Shown here: positions 43,836 to 54,117 of the stretch, piece by piece
Layout: each line of letters opens with the position of its first letter
Position numbering within the stretch: position 1 is the stretch's first letter
Assembly: GCA_964020085.1 (NCBI GenBank)
Contig: OZ026596.1
Coordinates: 39,765,443-39,829,442 of the forward strand
Direction of reading: 5' to 3'
DNA from: Micromussa lordhowensis
Lineage: Eukaryota > Cnidaria > Anthozoa > Scleractinia > Lobophylliidae
DNA length: 64,000 nt
Notes under the pieces: generated by a model
Database searches by the model: none
Seen by the model: the letters and a program-made list of their open reading frames with translations, nothing else
What the model was told of the DNA's origin: nothing
Program-made: the position numbers and the translations under genes

Positions 43836-46086
43836 AGTTAGCGGTGTTAGGCCGCGGGAAACAATCTCGACTTGCACGAATCGATACCTCAATAAAGTCA
43901 ATGAATAGTGGCTAGAGAGAGAGGTTGAACATTTTGCAAATTGGTTGCATCAGTGATTGCGTCAGTGATTGAAATGTTTCTACGTGAAATTACTTTTTTG
44001 GTACAAAACTAATGGAATAAATAAATAAATAAAGAAATAAATAAAATAAAAACTCAGCTCGTTCCGTGAAATGATTATATCTGACAACACAGAAAGAGCA
44101 AGCCTTAAGCTAACACGCTGCTCATGCAGAAAAAAAGCCCATGAATGAAACATAAAATTTATCAGCAAAGGAAGGCTGAAATACAAAGCAAAACTCAAAT
44201 TTGAGCTGAAGTTTTCTTCTTGCTATAGTTAAACCTGTGATCTGGCGTTGTCTGCCTTTTTTCTTCGCGGCGGGATCGATTCTATTGCAATTCAAAGTAC
44301 ATCTGCTTGGAAAACCACGATACAATTACGGAACGCTTGCTTGCGAATTTAACCGACCTGCGATTTCTCTTTGGCGCGTAAAAATGGCTTAGAAACTTCG
44401 AAGGTCTTCGACTTTGCTGCCTGGCCTCTCTCGCCAGTTCCCTCTCGGCCGTGTCTGAGTCATGCATCACGCTAGCACACACGATACGTATACGTATGAA
44501 AGATTATTATGGGATATCCCAGAAATTTTTGCAGTGGAGGATGTTAAGGCCGGCCATTTCAAGAAAATATTAAGAGTCTAGAAAGCAATTCTAATTTCCA
44601 ATACTGACACATGCCGAAGTTTGGCAAATGAGCTCTAAGTCCGCGATGGATGCTTTGTTTTGGAAGAAGAACCCTTCCTAGACTCTACCACCTGGCTCAC
44701 TTGTTCTTCAGTGGCTAAGTTAACGGCAGACTTTAGCCATCTCGGAACAAAAACACGCCTCGGTTCTTTGAGGCATGCTGGTGACTTTCATCAAGGATCA
44801 AAGGCTTAATGATGCCAAATCTCCTACCAGGCGGTCGCAAATATTCCTCAAATAAGCTTCGAATATCGGTGGAAATAACCAGCAAACACTGCTTAATTAA
44901 CAGGTAAGCTCTGAATTTGTGTTATCAAAGTAATCGATGCTTTGCGCGCCAAAAGCCAACGTCACAATGGCAGCTAAAAAAAAACATATCCAGATCCTTA
45001 CCAGTCAAAACGGCAATTCAATTAAAAAGACACGAAGAAGGGTTTTGAAAGAAGAAGAAAAGCAGAACAAAAAAGAGAACATTTCACCGACCTCGAATTG
45101 AACCCTCGAGTGTCACGACAAAACAAATTCGAATCAGCTCCGTTCGGCGCGTTATCCACTTGAGCTAACAAAGCAGCAGTGAAAAACGATTGTGTTATAG
45201 TCACTAGATCCTTTAGTGAAACAAAAGGTTTCTTTTGTTTTTCGTTTAACAATAGATCTCCAAAAGATGCCGCTTGGAAAACTGAGGGCTGTTTGCATAC
45301 GTAATATCTCGACAACGAAGAGCAACCCAGCGAAAAAAAATTCAGAGCAATGTTTCTCAGGTGAAACGAAACCCACATGCCAAACTTCAGGCTCTTTCGC
45401 GAACATTTTTTTTTTCAGCCAAATAGTCACTTAGCATGGTTTTGCACTCACCCCTTCAATTACTCTTTTCTAAAGTGTTTCTACTCACAGTACCTGAATC
45501 ATCTCTTCGCAGAATGTTACCTGATTCAACAGGTATGTTTCTGCAACATCTTTGTTGTTGAAAAATAGTCTAAGGTTGTGCAACGGAAGTGATCGGGTGA
45601 CAATGTCTTCTATATTATCCAGAAACCTGTGTTCTGGTGACCCTCCAAACCAAAGAAATTTTGCTAGGGTGCCTTTCTACCATCTACTAATGATTGGCAT
45701 ATTGCATAGTCTCATTTAGTTTATGTTCGATACTATTACAGTACAGATCAATTGAAACTAAGGCACCAAATACTAAAAACCAGCATGTAAATTATATCAA
45801 TTTAAAGTTGCTTTGAAAGAGATTTGTAAACTCTGCTCAGTTAATAAATGACGAAATCACTACAGCTGGCCTTCTGACAGAGTGCGGGAAAAAATGAAAA
45901 TTGTGCGCTTTTTGAGGCGAATTGTGCGGGACAAAAAGTTAATTGTGCGCGTACTTGTGCGGGATTGTGCAACCTTGCGTCAAACAAAATATTTCCTATC
46001 CCACTCCCTGTTAAAGTAAACATTGAGTTCTCCTTATAAATCATGATACCTTTACTTATAATATCAATGTGAAATAAAACTATAAA
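43836..46086. other. Non-coding stretch
   Basis: No supported exon. Includes an (AAAT)-rich simple repeat at 44015-44052, a tRNA-like sequence at 45085-45175 and, at 45880-45975, a run of GTGCG words (AATTGTGCGGGACAAAAAGT). Confidence 0.45.
45085..45175 (-). repeat. tRNA-like sequence, probable SINE head
   Basis: Minus strand has an A-box-like TTAGCTCAAGTGGATAACG and a B-box-like GAGGGTTCAATTCGAGG about 55 bases later, the Pol III promoter layout of tRNA genes. No seven-base acceptor stem can be formed, so a tRNA-derived SINE or tRNA relic is more likely than a tRNA gene. Confidence 0.4.
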
Positions 46087-46426
46087 CTGTATATAAACAC
46101 TGCATGGTCTGACTTTTATCAAGGATAAAGATATTAAATACAAGGTGTACCTGAGAGTGATACCACTTGAATGTTGTGGCGCTCAATACCACTTTCCTGA
46201 CCAGGCTTTGCCTTAACTAGGACTCTGTCTCTCCCATTCATGCTGTCTGGTCCATACTGTATATAAACACTGCATGGTCTGACTTTTATCAAGGATAAAG
46301 ATATTAAATACAAGGTGTACCTGAGAATGATACCACTTGAATGTTGTGGCGCTCAATACCACTTTCCTGACCAGGCTTTGCCTTAACTAGGACTCTGTCT
46401 CTCCCCTTCATGCTGTCTGGTCCATA
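46087..46426. repeat. 170-bp tandem duplication
   Basis: 46087-46256 and 46257-46426 are almost identical head-to-tail copies starting CTGTATATAAACACTGCATG. Each copy contains an identical-looking splice donor (TCTCAG|GTACACC on the minus strand) and the end of a coding-like frame, so an exon end and its intron start are duplicated. Confidence 0.9.
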
Positions 46427-46603
46427 CTCAGCTAAAACAGCATTGCAGTCCTTAAGGCTCCCACACTCATAAGCAAACATGCCCAAAGAACTTATCAACT
46501 GCTCTGTATTTCTAAGCTCACAATTCAGAGCACATTTCAAATATTCTAGGGCATGACACTGACTGTTTGAATAAGCGTAAGGTCCTTCAGTTTTAACTGA
46601 CAC
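46322..46603 (-). CDS. Possible exon, unknown protein
   Basis: Open minus-strand frame SVKTEGPYAYSNSQCHALEY, NTEQLISSLGMFAYECGSL, AVLAEYGPDSMKGRDRVLVK, GIERHNIQVVSFS, ending at donor CAG|GTACAC. The last third is repeated in the second duplication copy (46250-46151), with K to N and F to L changes but an open frame. It might belong to the gene at 53773-46988, but a phase-consistent join was not found. Product unknown. Confidence 0.35.
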
Positions 46604-46987
46604 AGATCTATATAATATTTATAAGTCTGTGTGTCAGAGCACCCAAATTACCAAGTTCCAGCTGTACTTTGTATTGAAATATTTGGCTCTGGATAGCTGG
46701 CTGCATGCTGGTCAAGGTATTTGATGTAGAAATGTGAGTGATGTAGCAGCTGTCGTAAGGTCTCACATGAGTGGCTCGATACCCTTACAGTGAACAATAC
46801 AACAAACAACAGAAACAATGCCCCTAGCCCTAAAACAATAACAGCTGCTACAATGACCAAACAATAGCAGCTTACGAGAGCTGCTACACTTCTGAGAAAT
46901 GTATTAAAAATATCTAACTCCTACATGTACATAGATGTATGACCATTATGAATCGACTTACATGATTACAATCATATGACCACCTAC

Positions 46988-47112
46988 CCGGATAACTTTG
47001 CAGTAAACACAACATTCGGTGTCTAACCCCCTCCCACAAAGTCCATCTACATTTCCATCAACATCATCATTCCGCTTTTGAAGCATAATCAAAGCTTTGT
47101 AATCAAGAGTAA
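46988..47112 (-). CDS. Exon 4 of an unknown multi-exon gene (53773-46988)
   Basis: Acceptor CTTTCTATGACAG| at 47113, donor CGG|GTAGGT at 46987. It joins exon 3 in phase, with the junction reading VKFT | VTLDYKALIMLQKRN, and continues DGLCGRGLDTECCVYCKVIR. The C-x2-C near the end resembles the CYxC motif that follows such a segment in transposase-like cnidarian genes. Between this exon and exon 3 lies the 2-kb DNA transposon 47296-49308. Confidence 0.55.
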
Positions 47113-47295
47113 CTGTCATAGAAAGACAAAGAGAAAAGATTTCAATTCTCTTCATCAAGTTATCAGTTTGATATGTTTCTGCAGGCTGTATGGTCATCAA
47201 TACAACATTTGCCAAGTACTGAAACATTAATGAACATGTTGTCGCCTTACTATTTCTTTTTGGCAACAAGCCAATTTTAAGCGTAATTGTACATG

Positions 47296-49308
47296 TACAG
47301 TACCGGTCAAAGGGATTGCAGCACCTACACGCGTGTAAAATGCGTGTAGTCTGCGTGTAGTATTCGCGGGCAGTGCGTGGGCAGTGCGTGGACACTGCGT
47401 GGGCAGTGCGTGTAACTGCACGCGTGTAAAATCTACTGATCTGGTATTTACACGCATTTGCGTGTAATTTAACGCAAATGCGTGTAAAAACACGCAAATG
47501 CGTGTATTTTAATTGAAGGAAGAAACCTTTGTTATTCATACACGCAGTTGGGTGTATTTTGCAAAACAAAAAGCCACTACTAACTTGTATTCGAAACACG
47601 CGACTCCCAATGTTTACAACAAAAAGTAAATTCAAAAGCCGACAAGAATTGCTAAATCAGTTGACTAGCTTAAGCACTTATCAAACAAATAATATTTCTT
47701 GTATCAGCCCGCACCTCTGCTACATGTAGCTTCTGCTACTTAAACTAATTCTCAAAGATCTATGAGTTTTCGCTTACGACGTGCGTCGCTAAGTAATGTC
47801 TTCCAACGCACGAAATGTCATACCCCTCTTCCTTCGCCAACAGTGAAACAGGGATTCAAAGACAAGCTCGCGGACTCTCATAATCTGCTAATTGCCAACA
47901 ATAACGGTAAAGAGTCCACACTTTTTTAACAAAATCTGAGCGTTTGTTAATTTTCCATTCGATCCGTGTGTATCCTTCTGACAACAACCCGCGATGCAAT
48001 GTTTACCTACGTTCGATTGTTCGGCTTAAATTACAATACAGGTGACTACCGATAAGCTAGATTCGAGAATATTGTGAACTTGCCTTATCGTAAGTAAGCG
48101 AAATAAAGAGAATTGTAAATAGTTTTTTCCCTTCATCTGCATGCGATGAGTTGTCCGCTTGGCGTGAATGTAGAAAGGCAATGGATGAGTAACTTCGTCG
48201 ACCAAGCTGTCGTAAGAGAGCACAATAAAAATTAGTTTGTAACTTTTGATGATTTTGTATTAGTATATTGTTAAATAAATGGTACCCTTTTCATTTGAAT
48301 TTGTTGTGGACTTCACCGACTTAATCGCCTTGTGTCTTTAAGTGCTAATAAAATAAATATAGGCGAAAAGTTTCGTGGGTTGGGTTGACAGATCGTCACG
48401 GTTTCTGCGTACAGAATTAGAATAAGACAACTTCCGCCTGGGTAGATTTTGGTCACGTGCTAGGCAACGATATTCAAGGAACAGCTTGAATTTCATTTTT
48501 ATCAGATCAAAACAAAATGCTTTCAGGTCGACGACGTACGCTTCTGAGTACGTGATGACACATCTTGAAGTTTACCCTTTTTTAGTTTTAGACTAATAGG
48601 AAGGACAACTGATGTTCAAAATTGTTTGAAAATCTCAAGCGAAATTATGTGTCTTGCTGCTATTCACTGCTCGTCAGGCCTCAGTTCGTCAGTCGCTGGC
48701 GCCCTTTTTGTTTGTCACGAAAAGATAACACGCTTTCGAACACCTTTATATATGCATGTAAACCGAACGGTTCGAAATATTTTAAGGGCTCTTCGAATTG
48801 TTTTTAAGTACGCTGATTGCTGTAAGTTAAAAGCGAAATTATGTGTTTACACTGTATGTTCTCTTATCTCAGCGGATCCTATACGGCTGACGATCGCTGC
48901 CTACATGTCCATGTCCATCGGAAACTAAATACTTTTAGTTTTAATACCGTGAAGCGGTTAGCCGGTTTAAGGAAAGTGGTCGATTCTATTGGGATCGTTT
49001 GACGACCAGAGGCAAGAGACGAGAGACTAAATTGTATCGCAGTGCAGCCCAGTACAGTAAATGTTACACGGCAGATGTGTTATTGTCATTACACGCACTT
49101 ATAATATTTCGCTTTCGTTTACACGCACTTAATGAGTTCCAGTTCAGCGACTGCGTGTAATTACACGCATTTTCGGTCAGTTGCGTGGACACTCCGTGGA
49201 TACTGCGTGGACACTGCGTGGACACTGCGTGAACACTGCGTGTAATGTGCGTGTAGTACACGCGCATTGCACGCGTGTAATGCTGCAATCCCTTTGACCG
49301 GTACTGTA
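47296..49308. mobile_element. TA-flanked 2-kb DNA transposon (Tc1/mariner-like ends), non-autonomous
   Basis: Perfect 28-bp inverted ends, including the TA target, at 47296-47323 and 49281-49308. The sequence starts CAGTACCGGTCAAAGGG, similar to CAGTACC-type ends of Tc1/mariner elements. TA at both edges fits a TA target duplication. No transposase frame is present. The subterminal ~200 bp on both sides are packed with short repeats in opposite orientation: CACGCGTGTAA, ACACGCAAATGCGTGTA-type palindromes, and a run of GCGTGGACACT/GCGTGGGCAGT units (about 47370-47410 and 49180-49245). It sits in an intron of the unknown gene. Confidence 0.85.
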
Positions 49309-49390
49309 TGTTATAATTATTGATAATAGCACCAGATTTTCAAGTTACTGTTAGTGATTTCAAAACTAATGATAAGAATTAGATTTTAAT

Positions 49391-49545
49391 CAAATGTGAT
49401 TGGTGCATAAACTGGCGCTCTATTTTGCTCTTACTAATAAATCAATCTGCAAACTTTAAGATGTAATTGAACAGTGCAATCCGACAGTTGCCTGTAATCA
49501 AACACGTGTAATCAGGCAGGTACATGAGCCAATCATTTTAAGTCT
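49391..49545. mobile_element. MITE-like repeat, copy 2
   Basis: Starts TCAAATGTGATTGGTGCATA and ends ACATGAGCCAATCATTTTAAG, the same ends as 9708-9831, with a longer interior. Confidence 0.45.
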
Positions 49546-49695
49546 ACTCCACTACATCCACCAATCACAACATTGATTGCAATCTATATTTGATGTGCGT
49601 GCAAGTACAACAATTTCCATTAAAATAAATATTAATGAAAAATTAAACAGATGTAATTTAAAATAAAATACTGAGTATATGAAAGACTTAATCAC

Positions 49696-49799
49696 CTGTA
49701 AATTTAACTTGAAAATACCTTCCATCAACAGCTAGTCCATTTTTCTTGATGGCATTCTTCTGGGCATTGAGATCTCTAATTAGCGCTTCAACATTTTTC
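49696..49799 (-). CDS. Exon 3 of the unknown multi-exon gene
   Basis: Acceptor TTCTTAAG| at 49800, donor ACAG|GTGATT at 49695; 104 bases. Reads KNVEALIRDLNAQKNAIKK, then VDGRYFQVKFT. It joins exon 2 (CKEN|R) and exon 4 in phase without a stop. Confidence 0.55.
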
Positions 49800-50143
49800 C
49801 TTAAGAAAGACAAGATATTTCAAATTACAAATCCCTAACCTAAACTACTGTACTTTGCTAATGAGCATTGCACAATACCAATGGCAGCTACAGGCTTTAA
49901 ACCAGGATTTGACAAGCAGACATCCAAAATGTGCCAAAAGGTCAGCTCTAATGAACAGTTTATAAGACAACATACATGTATGAAAAATTACACAATTTTC
50001 TTGAAAAAATGGCCGTTCACTAATGTCAGGATGCCTAGGCACCCATCTGAAAAAAGGCCTGGTCAGGTATTAGTAAGAATTCAGATAAAAACTAATATGC
50101 TGCTGAATGGGTAAAATATGGCCTTGACTTAAAATACCTTTAC

Positions 50144-50252
50144 CTGTTTTCCTTACAATTAGCGATTGCTATGGGATAGACACTCTTGGAACTTTCACTG
50201 GAAGCATGATGGACATTGATTGGCACAATGCCAATCATGATGTGTTGCCTCC
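50144..50252 (-). CDS. Exon 2 of the unknown multi-exon gene
   Basis: Acceptor TTTCTGTAG| at 50253, donor ACAG|GTAAAG at 50143; 109 bases. The junction with exon 1 reads DGWPFFG|RQHIMIGIVPIN, then VYPIAIANCKEN. The pattern DGRPFGGRQxVxVGxVPxN ... YPxAxxNxKEN is one I recall from uncharacterised transposase-like proteins of cnidarians and molluscs. The intron before it holds LINE fragments. Confidence 0.55.
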
Positions 50253-50496
50253 CTACAGAAACACAGAAGCACATGTTAAATATTTATAACAAATATTACT
50301 TTCATTTTATATAATAACACCAGAATTTTAACTTCATTTCAACATAAAACCAATCTGACAAAAAAGCTGGTCACTTTATTAAACAAAACAGTGCAAACAA
50401 ACACCAGTTTAACATTTGCCCCTCTGTGACTCCAACTATGTGTGTGTAATACAGTATAAAGTGTTATAAACAGTTCTTGTTTAATTAGCTACTAAT

Positions 50497-50563
<67 letters not shown>
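50497..50563. repeat. (AAT)n microsatellite, tail of a LINE fragment
   Basis: Pure ATA/AAT trinucleotide run. It lies at the 3' side of the minus-strand LINE fragment 50570-51130, where CR1/L2-like elements often end in a microsatellite. Confidence 0.85.
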
Positions 50564-50569
50564 TACAGT

Positions 50570-51130
50570 ATTTATAGAGTGCTAATTCCCAATGGTCCAA
50601 AAGCGCTTTACATAATAAATAAAAAAATAATAACAAAATCCTAAACCTACAAAACTACATTGTCATTCTATAAAAATTCCCAATGGACCAAAAACGCATT
50701 TACATAATAAAAAATAACAAAATCCTAAACCTACAAAAACTACATTGTCATTCTATAAAAAACATCATCATTCTATATAACGTCATAACCAATTGTAAAA
50801 AGCCAAGTCTTGAGCTTAGATTTAAAAGAAGAAAGGGAATTACAAGATCTAAGTTCGAATGGAAGTGCATTCCAAACAGAAGGTGCGGCAATAGTAAACG
50901 ACCGGCCACCATAAGTTTTAATTAAGATTAAATTTAGATGTAGATAGTAAAAATTGATTGGAGGATCTAAGAAGTCTACCAGGTGTATAAGGCTTGATGA
51001 GATCAGATGATACAGCTAGGTGCAGCACCATGAAGCGCCTTAAATGTAATTACTGCAATTTTGAAAGTTATTCTTTGTTCAATTGGTAGCCAATGAAGTT
51101 GAATAAGCAATGGCGTAACATGCTCATATC
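50570..51130 (-). mobile_element. 3' end of a CR1/L2-like LINE
   Basis: Minus strand from about 51130 reads YEHVTPLLIQLHWLPIEQRI and TFKIAVITFKALHGAAP, the conserved C-terminal block of CR1/L2-type ORF2. A decayed tail follows with recognisable LLRSSN/AAPSVWNALP-type remains. The 3' UTR contains a roughly 90-bp internal tandem duplication (CCAATGGTCCAAAAGCGCTT at 50593 and a mutated copy at about 50680). Confidence 0.6.
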
Positions 51131-51219
51131 TACTAGTAAGGTGAATTTGATTGATTGAGTGATATTTGTTTATTTTGACCCAATGGCAGTCGTGACTGAA
51201 TTGCTGGGTCGGCCAGCAT

Positions 51220-53050
51220 TACATGAATATAAGCCTAGCAGCACTATTTAGGACACTCTGTAAACGTTTTGTTAAGCCTAATTGGGAAAGGAAGCGTATT
51301 TGTGGTCGGAAATTAAAAGCCATCAGCTTAGAGCATTTTCGACAAGATGTTGTGATGTCTCCTCTTTTGTCTGAATCATCCAATGATTTACTTCCGCTGC
51401 TTCACTTGTATAATTCGGAGTTATCTAGTGTTTTGGATAAGCATGCGCCATTAAAATCGCGCATGGTTACCATACGTCCTGCTGCTCCATGGTTTAGTGA
51501 GGAGATTAAACTGGAGAGGAGAATTCGTCACCGACTGGAAAGGAGATGGCGTAGGACTAGATTGCCCGAAGATCGTCTGTGTTATATTGAACAAAATCGT
51601 ATTTTCAATGAGCTATTACTCTCTGTCCGCTCACAATATTATACCAAGCTTATTGATGATAATTGCCTTAATCAGAGGAAACTGTTTGGCATTGTCGATA
51701 AGTTGTTACATCGGAGTCCTGCACCGCAGTATCCATCTTGCTCTTCCGTGGCGGATCTTGCAAATAGATTCATTGGCTTTTTTGGTGAGAAGATTATTAC
51801 TATTCGACAGGAACTGGAATTGACCCCTATGTAGGGAACTTGTATATTTAATGAAGCCACAGTAGCAACAACTAGACTCCATCGTTTGAGCTGTCCTTCA
51901 TATTCGACCTTACTTCAGATTGTGCACCCTTTGGCATCAAAGTCTTGTGAACTTGACCCTGTCCCCTCTAGATTACTCCTTGGTTGCCTTGATCTCCTTT
52001 GCCCTGTGATCTGGAAAATTGTTAAGCTGTCTTTGGAGACCTCTGTCATGCCCACTGAACTTAAACAAGCTGTAATTCGTCCTTTGTTGAAAAAGCCGAG
52101 TCTTGATTATCAAGAATTTAAGAACTTTCGGCCGATCTCTAACCTCACCTTCTTGTCCAAAGTCATTGAGAAAGTAGTGGCTCAGCAGCTCTTTGACTAC
52201 ATTGACAACAATGGTCTGTGTGAAGTCTTTTAGTCTGCCTACGGTGCTCACCATAGCACCGAAATGGTTCTTCTCAGGGTCTCCAATGACATTGCTATGT
52301 CCATTGACAATCAAAAATCTGTTGTTTTGGTTCTACTGGACCTGTCTGCGGCTTTTGATACAGTTGATCATTCTCTTCTCTTTGCTAGGCTATCTACCCG
52401 TTTTGGCATTTGTGACCAGGCACTGGACTGGTTTCGTTCATATCTATCTGATCGCACTCAGTATGTCAGAATCCAAGATGTCTCTTCTGATGTGCATGCT
52501 TTACCTTATGGTGTACCTCAAGGTTCTGTGTTGGGCCCCTTGCTGTACTCTCTGTACACTTTCCCTTTAGGTGATATTGCAAGATCTCATGGTCTATCTT
52601 ATCACTTTTATGCTGATAATACACAGCTATATTTATCTTTTGAAACGTCATCGCCTGAGGATATCTCAACATGTACATCTGCTCTTGAAGATTGTGTTAA
52701 AGATATTGACCTTTGGATGTTAAATAACAAGCTGAAGCTGAACAGTGGGAAGACTGAAATTATAATTTTTTCATCCTCCTATCGCCCACGTCCTGTGTTA
52801 GAAAACCTAGTGATTGCCTCTGACACTGTTGACTGTTCAACTACTGCTAAAAATATTGGGTTATGTTTAATAACTCTCTATCGATGTTGCTGCACGTTAC
52901 TGCTGTTTGCAAGTCTTCGTTTTTTCATTTACGCAGTATTTTTAAGATTCGCAAGTTTCTTTCTTACGATACATGTAAAATTTAAATTCATGCCTTTGTT
53001 ACTGCAAAGATTGACTATTGTAACTCATTGCTCTCCGGTCAGCCTACATG
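51220..53050 (+). mobile_element. CR1-like LINE ORF2 fragment, inactive
   Basis: Truncated at both ends. First frame (51223-51834): the region between endonuclease and RT (SSVLDKHAPLKSRMVTIRPA, APWFSEEIKLERRIRHRLER), ending in TAG. Then RT: ELDPVPSRLLLGCLDLLCPV and RPLLKKPSLDYQEFKNFRPI, a TAG at 52231-52233, then VLVLLDLSAAFDTVDHSLLF, LPYGVPQGSVLGPLLYSLYT and FYADNTQLYLSF. The catalytic YADD is YADN (AAT at 52618-52620). A frameshift near 52855 leads to IDYCNSLLSGQPT, where the element ends. It cannot encode an active polymerase. It lies in intron 1 of the minus-strand unknown gene. Confidence 0.85.
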
Positions 53051-53535
53051 AGCATGAACAAGAACAGAATGTGTGACTTTGAACTTTGAACAATGCTTGA
53101 TTATCGAAATATGCATGATTATTTTACTATGTTTCTAAGTGGTCTTTAATAGTTTAGCAGTTGTGGTTTCCTATATATAACAGCTCATGAATAGCTTGTT
53201 TTTATTTGACAGCTCATGAATTTCTTGCTTTAGGACTAGATATTTTAGGTTTTGGTTTTTGATTTCAGTTTCAATCAGCATCAAAAATGCAAAACTAATA
53301 ATAATAATAATGACTTCAATATTACTCAAGTTGTATTCAAGTTTATTCTATTAGTTCTTCCGAGCTACAGAGATCCACTCTTCAGATTCTACTAACAACT
53401 ACAACAAAGATTAAAGAAATCTCTGGTGGTTTGACACGTTGAAAATCTTAAGTCACCTGAGAAAACTGATGTTAAATGTTTACACCCCTTAGTTACAATA
53501 AAACCTGTATCCACTCAAACGAAATTGTCACCTAC
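53051..53535. other. Intronic, nothing recognised
   Basis: Between the LINE fragment and exon 1 of the unknown gene; no motif or repeat seen beyond a short AAT run at about 53298-53311. Confidence 0.4.
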
Positions 53536-53773
53536 CAAAAAAAGGCCATCCATCAAGTTTGAGGTTGAGCTCTAATGTTTGCTGATCAGGATGATGTAGT
53601 CTAGTCTCCCTTGCTGCCCAAGCCACAGCAGCAGAGAGACTGACCTGGTGCCCTTGTGGTGCTCCATTTGGTAGAGACCTAATATGCAATGCTTTCCTGA
53701 CAATGCCAAATATCATTTTTCTCACAGCCTTAATTTGGTTCTTATTAAGTAGAACAGGGATGTCACCATTCTT
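53536..53773 (-). CDS. Exon 1 (first seen) of an unknown multi-exon gene, 53773-46988
   Basis: Acceptor TTCTGTTTATATTAG| at 53774, donor TTTG|GTAGGTG at 53535; 238 bases. Reads NGDIPVLLNKNQIKAVRKMI, FGIVRKALHIRSLPNGAPQG, LHHPDQQTLELNLKLDGWPF. Four exons (53773-53536, 50252-50144, 49799-49696, 47112-46988) with lengths 238, 109, 104 and 125 join without a frameshift or stop into 192 codons, all with GT-AG borders. That is strong evidence of a spliced gene. More exons are expected on both sides: the start and stop were not found. The family looks transposase-like and uncharacterised; I give no function. Confidence 0.6.
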
Positions 53774-54002
53774 CTAATATAAACAGAAAAACAAAACAAA
53801 CCATTAACTTTATCTATAGTGAATAAAAAACAAAAAATTGCTCAATATCATGCAGTATCATGTACAGTAGAATGTTAAACTTAACACAGGGCTTGTACCC
53901 TTTTGCAGAAATCGGTTTCGAGGATGTATGGGGCGCCGTTTGTAAAAAAAATTATTTAGCCTAATTTTGTCATTTTTTTCGTTATTTACTAAATAAAGTT
54001 TT

Positions 54003-54117
54003 ATGATATGATATCATACGTCAAAGATTTGAGATATTAAATTTTGATTTCAAATCACGCATTTATGATTTGATATAATAAATTATTATTTCAAATCATG
54101 CATTTATGATTTGATAT
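54003..54117. repeat. AT-rich satellite, left part
   Basis: Imperfect units of ATGATTTGATATAATAAAT and TTTCAAATCATGCATTT; the same satellite continues at 55770-56155 after a LINE insertion. Confidence 0.8.

Noticed and set aside
45085..45175. tRNA gene
   Set aside because: Box spacing is plausible but cloverleaf arms cannot be formed; kept only as tRNA-like repeat.
46648..46860. Frame with a hydrophobic stretch resembling a transmembrane segment
   Set aside because: The hydrophobic part lacks a consistent splice join to exon 46988-47112; the likely acceptor lies inside it (GACAG| near 46750), so the segment is probably intron.
47227..47635. Thr/Arg/His-rich open frames on the minus strand
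   Set aside because: They are translations of the subterminal CACGCGTGTAA repeats of the DNA transposon.
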